Notes under the pieces: model-generated | Told to the model about the DNA's origin: nothing | The model's database searches: none | The model's input: the letters and a program-made list of their open reading frames with translations, nothing else | From: SAR116 cluster bacterium | GTDB lineage: Bacteria > Pseudomonadota > Alphaproteobacteria > Puniceispirillales > Puniceispirillaceae | DNA length: 13,792 nt | NCBI GenBank assembly: GCA_004213025.1 | Contig: SHBC01000019.1 | Coordinates: forward strand, 1 to 13,792 | Direction: 5' to 3' | Shown: positions 1 to 7,338 of the stretch, piece after piece | Layout of the letters: the number at the start of each line of letters is the position of its first letter | Numbering within the stretch: position 1 is the first letter of the stretch | Program-made: the position numbers and the translations under genes

Positions 1-488
1 CGGTTGTTGCCGCGGCCATAGGGGATGATGCAGAAGGTGCAGCGATGATCGCATCCCTGCTGGATCTGCAGAAATCCACGGGTATGCGCGCTGAAGGCAT
101 CCAGCATATGTGTTGCCGTCTCGCGCACCTGCATCACATCGCTGACGATGATCGCCTCACCGCCCGCCGCCAGCGACTGCCAGACAGGCGCTGCCAGCTT
201 GTCATGATTGCCAACAACATGGTCGACCTCGGGCATGGCATCCCATGTCTCCGGCGCGATCTGGGCGGCGCAGCCGGTGACGATGATGCGGGCATCGGGA
301 TCGTCGCGGCGGGCCCGGCGGATGGCCTGGCGTGCCTGGCGTTCGGCCTCGGCCGTCACCGCGCAGGTGTTGAAAATGATGGCGTCATTCAGCCCGGCTG
401 TCGCCGCCTGGTCGCGCACCACCTCGGATTCCCAGATATTCAGCCGGCAACCGAAGGTTTCGACCCGCGGCGCGTTACGATGCGCCAT
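1..488 (-). CDS. mtaB: MtaB-type tRNA methylthiotransferase (N-terminal part, cut by window edge)
   Basis: This is a radical SAM enzyme that converts N6-threonylcarbamoyladenosine at position 37 of ANN-decoding tRNAs to its 2-methylthio form (ms2t6A). About 162 residues are visible. The N-terminal UPF0004 domain shows its three cluster-binding cysteines in TFGCRLN (about residue 14), NTCAV (about 42) and VTGCAAQ (about 76). The radical SAM motif GCDHRCTFC follows near residue 147, with CxxxCxxC spacing intact. The ATG at 488 is preceded by GGAG seven bases upstream and lies inside the end of dapF (14-bp overlap), so translation is probably coupled to dapF. The radical SAM core and TRAM domain lie beyond the left edge. 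The TFGCRLN start favours MtaB over its paralogues MiaB and RimO, but the C-terminus would be needed to settle this. Confidence 0.93.
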   Translation of the reverse strand, partial: MAHRNAPRVETFGCRLNIWESEVVRDQAATAGLNDAIIFNTCAVTAEAERQARQAIRRARRDDPDARIIVTGCAAQIAPETWDAMPEVDHVVGNHDKLAAPVWQSLAAGGEAIIVSDVMQVRETATHMLDAFSAHTRGFLQIQQGCDHRCTFCIIPYGRGNN

Positions 489-1344
489 GGCCCGACTCCA
501 AAAGAGGTTCCCCCAAAAGAGCATCAAGTTCGGGTGACAGCGTGCCATGGCAGACATGCGCCACCGGCCCGGTCATCGTGACATGACCGGTTGCCGGATC
601 CCAGTCAATCTGAACAGCGCCGCCATCCATGACAATGCGGTTCTGGCGCGGCCCAAGCCCGCGCCGCACAATGGCCACCCCGACGGCACAGGCACCGCTG
701 CCACAGGCCATGGTGATCCCGACACCGCGTTCCCAGACCCGCATCCTGAAAGCCGCCTCGTCAATCCGGCTGACAACCGACAGATTGACCCTGTCCGGAA
801 ACAGCGGCGCATGTTCCACAAGCGGGCCAAGGCACGCCAGATCCACCGCCTCGGCATCATCGACAAAGACAACGGCATGCGGGTTGCCAAGCGAATGGCA
901 GGTGGCATCGCCAAGCCCGTCAATGCCAAGCGGTACCTGCAGCGTATCGACCTCATGCGCCAGCGGCACCTCGCGCCAGCCGGTCGCCACCGGGCCCATA
1001 TCAACGGCAATCTCACCGCCACCGGCATGCCAGGCGCGAAGCTGGCCACCATCGGTTTCGATGCTGAGGTCATCACGGCCGGTCTGCCGCATCACATAAT
1101 CGGCAACACAGCGCGTGCCATTTCCGCAAGCGCCCGACGGCGATCCGTCATGATTCAGGATGTCCATGCGGATATCGGCGGCAGCTGAATCACGGATGAC
1201 AAGAATCTGGTCACAACCAATCCCCAGGCGGCGGTCGGCAAGCACCCGCGCCGCAGCCTCACCAATCCGCTCGGGGCCGCCGTCACGCCAGTCGAAAATG
1301 ATGAAATCATTCCCAAGGCCATGCATTTTCAGAAATTCCGTCAT
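475..1344 (-). CDS. dapF: Diaminopimelate epimerase
   Basis: DapF interconverts LL- and meso-diaminopimelate without a cofactor, supplying lysine and the peptidoglycan cross-linking residue in the cytoplasm. From the ATG at 1344 the protein has 289 residues. It opens with the family signature KMHGLGNDF. The two catalytic cysteines are Cys73 in GACGNGTRC and Cys214 in TMACGSGA, matching the family's two-cysteine racemase mechanism. SLGNPH near residue 151 and WERGVG near 204 are further conserved blocks. I prefer ATG 1344 because an upstream TTG at 1362 only adds six residues before the conserved start. The gene lies 46 bp downstream of xthA, and its last 14 bases overlap mtaB. It is probably transcribed in the dapC-ftsK-lolA-xthA-dapF-mtaB operon. 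No lesion seen. Confidence 0.97.
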   Translation of the reverse strand: MTEFLKMHGLGNDFIIFDWRDGGPERIGEAAARVLADRRLGIGCDQILVIRDSAAADIRMDILNHDGSPSGACGNGTRCVADYVMRQTGRDDLSIETDGGQLRAWHAGGGEIAVDMGPVATGWREVPLAHEVDTLQVPLGIDGLGDATCHSLGNPHAVVFVDDAEAVDLACLGPLVEHAPLFPDRVNLSVVSRIDEAAFRMRVWERGVGITMACGSGACAVGVAIVRRGLGPRQNRIVMDGGAVQIDWDPATGHVTMTGPVAHVCHGTLSPELDALLGEPLLESGHGAS

Positions 1345-1390
1345 GGCCAGCCTATACGCCAAATTGCGGCGAATGAAAAGCGGGGCGGGG

Positions 1391-2170
1391 CTACAGCTCG
1401 ATCACCGTCGGCACATGGTCCGACGGCTTTTCGGCCCCCCGAAGATGCCTTTCGATCGATACCGACCGGACACTGCCTGCCAGATCATGGCTTGCCCAGA
1501 CATGGTCGAGGCGGCGGCCGCGATCACTCGCCGCCCAGTCACGGGCGCGATAGGACCACCAGGAATAGAGGATTTCCTCAGGCCCGAAATGCGACCTGAC
1601 GACATCATGCCATCCACCATCCTCAATCAGGCGCATCAGCCCTTCACGCTCGACCGGCGTATGGCTGACGACATTGCGAAGCTGCTTTGTCGACCAGACA
1701 TCCTCGGCCAGCGGCGCGATATTGAGATCGCCAACAAGAATGGCATTGTGCGGTGTGTTGGCGGTGAAATGCCCTGTCATCTCGGCGATGAAATCCAGCT
1801 TGTGGCCGAATTTCGGGTTCTCGCCGCGGTCCGGAACATCGCCGCCTGCCGGCACATAGAAATTATGCACCAGCGGCCCACCTTCCACCCGCGCCGAAAT
1901 ATGGCGGCAATCGCCTCGCCCGACCCAGTCCATATGATCCGGGTCCGCCAGCTTCAGGCGCGAGATGATGGCCACCCCGTTATAGCTTTTCTCACCGCGA
2001 TAGGCGTGATGCGCCCATCCCGCCTCGGCCAGCGCCGGTGCCGGGAAATGCGCATCCTCGGTCTTCGTTTCCTGCAGGCACAGCACGTCGATATCCGCAT
2101 CTTTCAGGAAATCCAGAACCAGATTGATCCGCAGCCGCACCGAATTGATGTTCCAGGTTGCCAGTTTCAT
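1391..2170 (-). CDS. xthA: Exodeoxyribonuclease III (AP endonuclease)
   Basis: This base-excision repair enzyme cuts DNA 5' to abasic sites and has 3'-to-5' exonuclease and 3'-phosphatase activity. The 259-residue protein has the normal family length and starts with MKLATWNINSVR. The metal ligand Glu34 sits in QETK, Tyr105 in NFYVPAGG, Asp148 and Asn150 in GDLN, and the catalytic Asp251-His252 pair in SDHVPTV at the C-terminus. A strong AAGGA lies seven bases before the ATG. The gene follows lolA after an 87-bp gap that contains a GC-rich hairpin and a TATATT box, so it may be partly uncoupled from the genes upstream. DNA repair is an outlier among the envelope genes of this operon. It could be annotated as ExoA-like, but the motifs fit the XthA/ExoIII subfamily. 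Confidence 0.97.
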   Translation of the reverse strand: MKLATWNINSVRLRINLVLDFLKDADIDVLCLQETKTEDAHFPAPALAEAGWAHHAYRGEKSYNGVAIISRLKLADPDHMDWVGRGDCRHISARVEGGPLVHNFYVPAGGDVPDRGENPKFGHKLDFIAEMTGHFTANTPHNAILVGDLNIAPLAEDVWSTKQLRNVVSHTPVEREGLMRLIEDGGWHDVVRSHFGPEEILYSWWSYRARDWAASDRGRRLDHVWASHDLAGSVRSVSIERHLRGAEKPSDHVPTVIEL

Positions 2171-2225
2171 GTCGATTTCCTTGCTCCAGATTCAGGCGGG
2201 AATATACAGGATGGGGGTCAAGCGA

Positions 2226-2244
2226 CGGCGCTTGCGGTGCGCCG
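2226..2244 (-). terminator. GC-rich hairpin between lolA and xthA (possible attenuator)
   Basis: A perfect 6-bp stem (CGGCGC / GCGCCG) encloses a 7-base loop just past the lolA stop. No T-run follows on the minus strand, so it is not a classical intrinsic terminator. It could weaken read-through, or protect the 3' end of the lolA message, within the operon. A stem this short can arise by chance in DNA this rich in GC. Confidence 0.3.
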
Positions 2245-2257
2245 GTGACGGGTGTCC

Positions 2258-2869
2258 TCAGTTCGGAAGGGGGTAGTCGGATTTCGCGAAGAACTTGTTT
2301 TCGTATTTATGGCCGAAACGCATGTTCTGCAGCGTCACCGTCGTCGCCACATCGGCCGCATCACGGATCGTCCAGCGGCGAAGCTCGAAGGGCTGGTTGG
2401 TGAATTCCAGCGTCAGCTCGCCAGCCGCCTCGCCGACATCGCGCTTCAGGGTAATCCGCGTAATGCCGTCACGGACAAGATGCGTTGTGGTGAATTCCTG
2501 TGACCGCAGCAGGACTTTCTCCTGAAGGATCAGCGACAGCGGGGTCTCGCTGATCGGATAGCTTGTTACCGTCTTGTCATCCGGCCTGTCGACATGCAGC
2601 CAGACCGGCGTGGTCAATAGGATCAAAGGCTCCTCAAGATCATAGATCACCTTCATCCGGTGTGGCCGGCGAAGATGCAGCTCGCCCGTCGCGGTGGTGC
2701 CGTCGGACGCCACCTGGATGAAATCGGCGCGCATTGTGCTGATATCATCAAACCACGCCTCGGCGCGGGTGACCGGATCGGATGACGCCGCCAGCCCCGT
2801 TGGCATCAGGATGATGACAAGCAGTGCGGCAAGCCGGGGCATCCAGCGTCTGGTGATCATCAAGGCCAT
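2258..2869 (-). CDS. lolA: LolA-type periplasmic outer-membrane lipoprotein carrier
   Basis: LolA takes lipoproteins from the LolCDE transporter at the inner membrane and ferries them through the periplasm to the outer membrane. The protein has 203 residues. Residues 1-28 form a secretion signal: a basic start (TRRW), a hydrophobic run (LAALLVIILM) and a probable cleavage site after GLAA. The mature part shows the LolA pattern: MRADFIQ, then TGELHLRRPHRMKVIYD, then VWLHVDRPDDKTVTSY and a hydrophobic stretch SLIL. Length is normal. An AGGAG directly beside the ftsK stop lies 11 bases before the ATG at 2869; a second in-frame ATG at 2860 is possible. The ftsK-lolA order is common in proteobacteria (also seen in E. 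coli). No LolB is in the window. Confidence 0.9.
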   Translation of the reverse strand: MALMITRRWMPRLAALLVIILMPTGLAASSDPVTRAEAWFDDISTMRADFIQVASDGTTATGELHLRRPHRMKVIYDLEEPLILLTTPVWLHVDRPDDKTVTSYPISETPLSLILQEKVLLRSQEFTTTHLVRDGITRITLKRDVGEAAGELTLEFTNQPFELRRWTIRDAADVATTVTLQNMRFGHKYENKFFAKSDYPLPN

Positions 2870-2886
2870 CTATTGCCCATCTCCTG

Positions 2887-5223
2887 TTACCCGTCTCCTT
2901 CGGTGACCAGCACCTCGCGTTTGCCAACATGGTTGGCGGCGCTGATGATGCCGTTGCCTTCCATCTCCTCGATGATGGTTGCGGCCCGATTATAACCGAT
3001 CTTGAGATGTCTTTGTACAAAGCTTGTCGAGGCTTTCTGTTCGCGAACGACAAGCTGCACCGCCTGATCATACAGGCTGCTGCCTTCACCAAGAAGATCG
3101 CCGGTGCCGCCGCTCGACATCTCGGCCTCTTCCTCCTCGGCGACAACCTTGTCGTTATAGTCGGGCTCACCCTGCTTGCGCAGGAAATTGGCCACCGCCT
3201 CGACCTCGTTGTCGGAGACGAACGGCCCATGTACCCGCATCACGCGCCCGCCACCTTCCATGAACAGCATGTCACCACGGCCAAGAAGCTGTTCAGCACC
3301 CTGTTCGCCGAGGATTGTCCGGCTGTCGATCCGCGAGGTGACCTGAAAACTGATCCGGGTCGGGAAATTGGCCTTGATGGTGCCGGTGATGACGTCGACC
3401 GACGGGCGCTGCGTTGCCATGATGACATGGATCCCGGCGGCGCGCGCCATCTGCGCCAGACGCTGCACCGCGGCCTCGATCTCCTTGCCGGCGACAAGCA
3501 TCAGATCGGCCACCTCGTCGATCACCACGACGATGAAGGGAAGCGGCGTCAGGTCGAGGATCTCCTCCTCGAAGACAGGCTTGCCTGTCTCGGCATCGAA
3601 ACCTGTCTGCACACGCCGCGTCAGCACCTCGCCATCGGCCCGTGCCTCGGCAACACGCTGGTTGTAGCCGGCGATATTGCGAACGCCGAGCTTGGCCATG
3701 TTGCGATAGCGGCTTTCCATCTCGCGAACGGCCCATTTCAGCGCCGTCACGGCCTTTGACGGTTCGGTGACAACCGGGCTGAGAAGATGCGGGATGCCGT
3801 CATAGACCGACAGTTCCAGCATTTTCGGATCAACAAGGATCATCCGGCAGGTCTCAGGCGTATGGCGATACAGCAATGACAGGATCATCGCATTGATGCC
3901 GACGGACTTGCCCGACCCGGTGGTGCCGGCCACCAGCAAATGCGGCATCTTCGCCAAATCGACGATGACCGGCGCACCGGCGATATCCTTGCCAAGCGCC
4001 ATCGGCAGGTCACCGGCATCACTATGCCAGGCGGCATGGTCGAAAATTTCACGAAGCACGACCATCTGGCGGTCGACATTCGGCAGTTCGATGCCAATCA
4101 CATTCTGGCCCGGAACCACCGCAACCCGCACCGAGACCGCGCTCATCGAGCGGGCGATATCATCGGCAAGCGAGATGACACGTTGCGATTTCGTGCCCGG
4201 GGCCGGTACCAGATCATGGCGCGTTACAACCGGACCATAGCGGGATTCGGTGATCTCGCCCTTCACGCTGAAATCGCCAAGCACATGCTCAAGCTGCGCC
4301 GCGGTTTCCTCAAGCTGCTGTTTCGACGGGCCCGAAGCCGCCTTGCCCGGGGTGGCAAGCAGCTTGCCCGGTGGCAGGCTGAATTGTCCGTCGCCATCAA
4401 GATTGAGCCGTCCCTGGCCAGCGCCGCGGCCGGTGGATGCCGCGCCTTCGGCGGCTGCGCCAGCCAGCAGGGTCGGCTCCTTGCGTTTGCGGGAGGATTT
4501 GCGTGGCGCCTTCTTTTTCTGTGGTGCCGGGGCTTCGGGTTCGGTCAGGGTGAGGGGCGGTGCCTCGGCCTCATCCGCATCCGCCTGTTCGCGGCGGGCA
4601 GCAACGCGGCGCGCCACCATACCCGCCAGTCCGCGGACAGGCGCCGCCAGAAGACCCCATTGCCGACGTGACAGGGTCGCGCACCAGGACCACATCAACA
4701 ATCCGATGACCAGATAGCCAGCCCCCAGATAATGCGCGTTGGTCAGCCCGAAGACGGATTGCAGCGGCGGCATGTGAGGCAGCGTCAAACCTGTCAGAAC
4801 AACGCCGGCGGCACCACCGGCAGCGCTGCCATCGGCACCGGACAGCCCGTAAAAGGCAGCCGACAGCAACAACAGGGCAACAGGTGCCAGACACATGCGG
4901 ACGATATTGTGGCCCATCGGCTGTTTGCGCAGTAGACGGTATCCCCAGCAAAGCGGCAACAGGGTCAGGAAGAAGCTGGCCGTTCCAAGGCTGGCGTGAA
5001 GCCCACCGGCGATGGCCGCGCCAAGGGCGCCAAACCAGTTCTGAATGCCGCCGGACGAGAAGGCACTGAAAGAAGGGTCATACCGGCCAGGCGAGAACGG
5101 CATCGCGGTAAGCGCCAGCCCGACGGCAATCAGGCAGACACCGACAAATTCCATCGCCCGGCGCCGTAGAAAGCCGATCAGCGCCGGAGACAGGATCCTG
5201 CTTTTCGCCTCAGCCTCGATCAT
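2887..5223 (-). CDS. ftsK: DNA translocase FtsK
   Basis: FtsK is the septal DNA pump that clears and aligns chromosome termini during division and activates XerCD at dif. The 778-residue protein has all parts. Four hydrophobic membrane segments lie at about 24-44, 65-95, 107-128 and 160-185. A Lys/Ala/Pro-rich linker runs from about 205 to 300. The RecA-like motor has Walker A GTTGSGKS at 433-440, Walker B FIVVVIDE at 563-570 and the [13 protein letters not shown] block at 602-614. An acidic stretch (about 694-702) leads to the winged-helix gamma domain at about 711-778, which contains [17 protein letters not shown] and reads polar KOPS sequences. The linker is short compared with E. coli FtsK (1329 residues), as in most alphaproteobacteria. 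The start lies 9 bp after dapC. GGAGG is only two bases from the ATG, an unusually short spacing. Confidence 0.97.
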   Translation of the reverse strand: MIEAEAKSRILSPALIGFLRRRAMEFVGVCLIAVGLALTAMPFSPGRYDPSFSAFSSGGIQNWFGALGAAIAGGLHASLGTASFFLTLLPLCWGYRLLRKQPMGHNIVRMCLAPVALLLLSAAFYGLSGADGSAAGGAAGVVLTGLTLPHMPPLQSVFGLTNAHYLGAGYLVIGLLMWSWCATLSRRQWGLLAAPVRGLAGMVARRVAARREQADADEAEAPPLTLTEPEAPAPQKKKAPRKSSRKRKEPTLLAGAAAEGAASTGRGAGQGRLNLDGDGQFSLPPGKLLATPGKAASGPSKQQLEETAAQLEHVLGDFSVKGEITESRYGPVVTRHDLVPAPGTKSQRVISLADDIARSMSAVSVRVAVVPGQNVIGIELPNVDRQMVVLREIFDHAAWHSDAGDLPMALGKDIAGAPVIVDLAKMPHLLVAGTTGSGKSVGINAMILSLLYRHTPETCRMILVDPKMLELSVYDGIPHLLSPVVTEPSKAVTALKWAVREMESRYRNMAKLGVRNIAGYNQRVAEARADGEVLTRRVQTGFDAETGKPVFEEEILDLTPLPFIVVVIDEVADLMLVAGKEIEAAVQRLAQMARAAGIHVIMATQRPSVDVITGTIKANFPTRISFQVTSRIDSRTILGEQGAEQLLGRGDMLFMEGGGRVMRVHGPFVSDNEVEAVANFLRKQGEPDYNDKVVAEEEEAEMSSGGTGDLLGEGSSLYDQAVQLVVREQKASTSFVQRHLKIGYNRAATIIEEMEGNGIISAANHVGKREVLVTEGDG

Positions 5224-5232
5224 CGCCTCCGT

Positions 5233-6453
5233 CTATGCCGCGCCGCGGCTGTCGGCATCATAGAGTGCCGCCACCCTGGCAAGACTTTCCTCGGTGCGTT
5301 CATGGTCATGCACCAGCGCCATCCGCACATATCCCGCACCGGGATTGATGCCGTCACTGACCTCGGCCATGAAGGAGCCTGGCATGGCCCGCACCGCCTG
5401 TTCCTGCATCAACCGCCTGACAAACTGCCTGTCATCGGCCACCGGAAGCCATAAAAAGAAACCGCCCGGCGGGGCCGTCACGCCAAGATGGCGCGTTGCA
5501 AGGGCAAAGCTGTGGTCATAATGTGCCCGAATTGCGGCAACATGCTCATCATCTTCATAGAGATCAGCCGCCGCCAGCAGCAGCGGCGTCGGCACCAGCG
5601 AACCTGTATTGGCGATCACCTTCAGATACAGCGCCATCACGCTGGCATCGCCGATCATGAAACCGGCGCGAAGCCCGGCCGCGCTGGACCGTTTCGACAG
5701 CGAGTTCAGAACCACCAGGTTGCGAAGCGGGTCATCCGGCCTGTCACCGCCATCCTCGGCATGAAGTGCCGCCGCCGCCTCAAGCGCGCCGGCCGGCGGG
5801 GCGTCACGCCAGATATCGCAATAGCATTCATCCATCACCAGCAGGAAATCATGTTGGCGCGCCAGCCTGATGGCTGTCTTGATCTGTTCGATCGACATCA
5901 CGCCGCCCTGCGGGTTTGTCGGGCTGCACAGATAGACGATGCTGGTACGCTCAAGCACCGCCTCGGGCTGCGCCGCAAGGTCAGGCACAAAGCCGGCATC
6001 GGCATGCGCGTTGAGATAGCGGATTTCAGCACCCGAGGCGAGCGCGCCGGCCCGCCAGGCATGGTAATAGGGGTTGGCGACAAGCGCCGCCGCATTGTCC
6101 TTTGTGCCTTTGACAAGCCCGCCCATCAGGCCAAGCGGTTCGCGCGTCCCCGGCACCGGCAGCATCTGCTTTTCAAGATCAACAAGGCCGGCGGCGGCAG
6201 GCCAGCGCCGCGCGATATAGGTCTCGACCGCTGCGGTAAAACGCGGGTGGCCGGTGGCCTTTGGGTAGAATTGCCAGCTCTCATTATGCGTTGTCATGCT
6301 GCGCATCAGCAGATCGCCGGCGGCAAGCTGCGGCTCGCCGATTGACATGTCCAGAAGGCCGCGCCCCGCGGGCGGCTCGGCATCGGCAAGAAGGGCGCGC
6401 ATCTGCACGAACATATTGCCGTCAAACAGACTGTATTCCGGGTTCAGCTTCAT
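5233..6453 (-). CDS. dapC: Succinyldiaminopimelate aminotransferase, class I/II PLP enzyme
   Basis: This probably makes N-succinyl-LL-diaminopimelate from the 2-amino-6-oxo precursor with glutamate as donor, in the succinylase branch of lysine/DAP synthesis. It has 406 residues and the fold-type I aminotransferase motifs: YPKATGHP near 63, PGTREPLGL near 101, the PLP-contacting Asn180 in SPTNPQG, Asp208 and Tyr211 in MDECYCD, the Schiff-base Lys254 in NSLSKRSSAAGLRAG, and a C-terminal YVRMAL containing the substrate carboxylate arginine. The opening MKLNPEYSLF is typical of DapC proteins. AGGG lies nine bases before the ATG. It is the first gene of the leftward operon, 9 bp from ftsK, and DapF lies in the same operon, which supports the DAP role. 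Aspartate or another class I aminotransferase is the alternative. Confidence 0.88.
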   Translation of the reverse strand: MKLNPEYSLFDGNMFVQMRALLADAEPPAGRGLLDMSIGEPQLAAGDLLMRSMTTHNESWQFYPKATGHPRFTAAVETYIARRWPAAAGLVDLEKQMLPVPGTREPLGLMGGLVKGTKDNAAALVANPYYHAWRAGALASGAEIRYLNAHADAGFVPDLAAQPEAVLERTSIVYLCSPTNPQGGVMSIEQIKTAIRLARQHDFLLVMDECYCDIWRDAPPAGALEAAAALHAEDGGDRPDDPLRNLVVLNSLSKRSSAAGLRAGFMIGDASVMALYLKVIANTGSLVPTPLLLAAADLYEDDEHVAAIRAHYDHSFALATRHLGVTAPPGGFFLWLPVADDRQFVRRLMQEQAVRAMPGSFMAEVSDGINPGAGYVRMALVHDHERTEESLARVAALYDADSRGAA

Positions 6454-6498
6454 CTTCTGTTGCCCTGCGCTCTGTCGCTGTCCCCGCCAAGCCCGATT

Positions 6499-6522
6499 CT
6501 GCCAGATCCGAAGCTGCCAGAT
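6499..6522. repeat. Direct repeat CTGCCAGAT x2, 15-bp period
   Basis: Two identical 9-bp copies occur at 6499-6507 and 6514-6522, about 45-70 bp upstream of the dapC start. The position would suit a regulator binding site for the dapC operon. No known motif is recognised. Confidence 0.5.
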
Positions 6523-6658
6523 TAGGGCCTGCCGGGGGTGTGGAGGACCAATCTCGCCACTGTCCTAACGCATGACGCGCGGGCGGGCAATCTCTCGAGC
6601 CGGAAAATGACACTCTCTTCCCGTGATCAGCCACATCAGAGGTGCCGTTTGATGGCCG

Positions 6659-6691
6659 TGAGACCGCCATGAGACTGCCATGAGACCCGAT
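6659..6691 (+). repeat. 11-bp tandem repeat, three units, upstream of gmhB
   Basis: The units are TGAGACCGCCA (6659-6669), TGAGACTGCCA (6670-6680) and the degraded TGAGACCCGAT (6681-6691). They end five bases before the gmhB ATG, where a ribosome binding site would normally be. The 11-bp period is about one helical turn, so it could array a DNA-binding protein. A slippage duplication is the simpler reading. Confidence 0.7.
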
Positions 6692-6696
6692 TACAC

Positions 6697-7338
6697 ATGG
6701 ACAGCAGCGGCCCATTCAGCCTAGATGGATTCATGACGGCACCATCAATCAACAATGCCAGCTTGAATGCCAGCTTGGCGAAGCCGCGACGCCGCGGCGC
6801 GGTGTTTCTGGACCGCGACCAGACGCTGAACATCGACCATGGCTCCACCTATCTGGTGGATGATTTTGCCTGGATGCCCGGCGCGCCCGATGCGCTGGCG
6901 CTGTTTCACCGGCATGGCATCGCCTGTTTCATCGTCACCAACCAGGGCGGGATAGGTCGCGGGTTTTACACCGTCGCCCAGATGCAGGCATTCAACGACC
7001 ATCTTGTGGCGCAGACCATTCGTGCCGGGGGCCATATCCAGGATATCGCCCATTGTCCGCATCACCCCGAGGCGCCCACCCCGGCCATGCAAACGCCCTG
7101 TGCGTGCCGCAAGCCGGCACCGGGGATGCTTCTGGGGCTGGCCGCCACATGGAATATCGACCTGGCCGCCTCGGTGATGATTGGCGACCGTGACAGCGAT
7201 GTAGCCGCCGGCCGGGCCGCCGGATGCCATGCCTATCTTTTCGACGGGTCGGACCTGTCCCGGCTGGCGCAGCAGGTGATCGACCGGCATTTTGCCGACA
7301 GTTTGGGTGGCGAGAATCATGGTGGCGAGAATGCATGA
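6697..7338 (+). CDS. gmhB: GmhB-type D-glycero-D-manno-heptose 1,7-bisphosphate 7-phosphatase
   Basis: GmhB removes the 7-phosphate during synthesis of ADP-heptose for the LPS core. The 213-residue HAD phosphatase has the GmhB pattern: motif I FLDRDQTLN with catalytic Asp39 and Asp41, NIDHGSTYLVDDF, motif II TNQGGIGRG at 81-89, the zinc loop Cys120-His122...Cys135-Cys137 ending CRKPAPGM, and the final GDRDSD at 163-168. Motif I has Gln42 where DRDG is nearly always seen. The first 36 residues precede the catalytic domain and contain a perfect 12-bp duplication. The start is uncertain: ATG 6697 has no clear ribosome binding site and ATG 6733 is possible. The C-terminal GGENHGGENA comes from another duplication. 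The stop overlaps the next gene. A related histidinol-phosphatase is possible, but the zinc loop and NIDHG favour GmhB. Confidence 0.88.
   Translation: MDSSGPFSLDGFMTAPSINNASLNASLAKPRRRGAVFLDRDQTLNIDHGSTYLVDDFAWMPGAPDALALFHRHGIACFIVTNQGGIGRGFYTVAQMQAFNDHLVAQTIRAGGHIQDIAHCPHHPEAPTPAMQTPCACRKPAPGMLLGLAATWNIDLAASVMIGDRDSDVAAGRAAGCHAYLFDGSDLSRLAQQVIDRHFADSLGGENHGGENA
6754..6777 (+). repeat. Perfect 12-bp tandem duplication in the gmhB 5' end
   Basis: AATGCCAGCTTG occurs twice in direct contact (6754-6765 and 6766-6777) and encodes NASL-NASL in the N-terminal extension of GmhB, before the conserved domain. The copies are identical at every base, which suggests a recent slippage event. Confidence 0.9.
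7306..7336 (+). repeat. 15-bp tandem duplication across the gmhB/ubi junction
   Basis: GGTGGCGAGAATCAT (7306-7320) is followed at once by GGTGGCGAGAATGCAT (7321-7336), identical except for an inserted G near the end of the second copy. It encodes the last residues of GmhB (GGENH-GGENA). Each copy carries a purine-rich GGCGAGA, and ATG codons at 7319 and 7331 are in the reading frame of the next gene, so the duplication doubles the possible initiation signal for that gene. Confidence 0.85.

Larger units (their letters stand above)
6454..6696. other. Divergent intergenic region, dapC / gmhB
   Basis: This 243-bp stretch must hold the promoters for the leftward dapC-mtaB operon and the rightward gmhB-ubi pair. 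I find no coding potential and no confident -35/-10 pair on either strand. It holds two direct repeats, annotated separately: CTGCCAGAT twice with a 15-bp period near dapC, and a TGAGACYGCCA 11-bp repeat just upstream of gmhB. Confidence 0.75.

Noticed and set aside
1345..1390. TTTTCA - 17 bp - TATAGG as a dapF promoter
   Set aside because: The -10 box would end about 6 bases before the ATG, which leaves no room for a leader, and both boxes are weak.
2201..2221. TTGACC and TATATT boxes upstream of xthA as a promoter
   Set aside because: They are only 9 bp apart, far from the 16-18 bp needed, and neither has another partner at the right distance. xthA may still have its own promoter, but this is not evidence for it.
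2929..3759. Long plus-strand open frame inside ftsK
   Set aside because: It is the antisense shadow of the FtsK motor domain in GC-rich DNA and shows no recognisable protein family.
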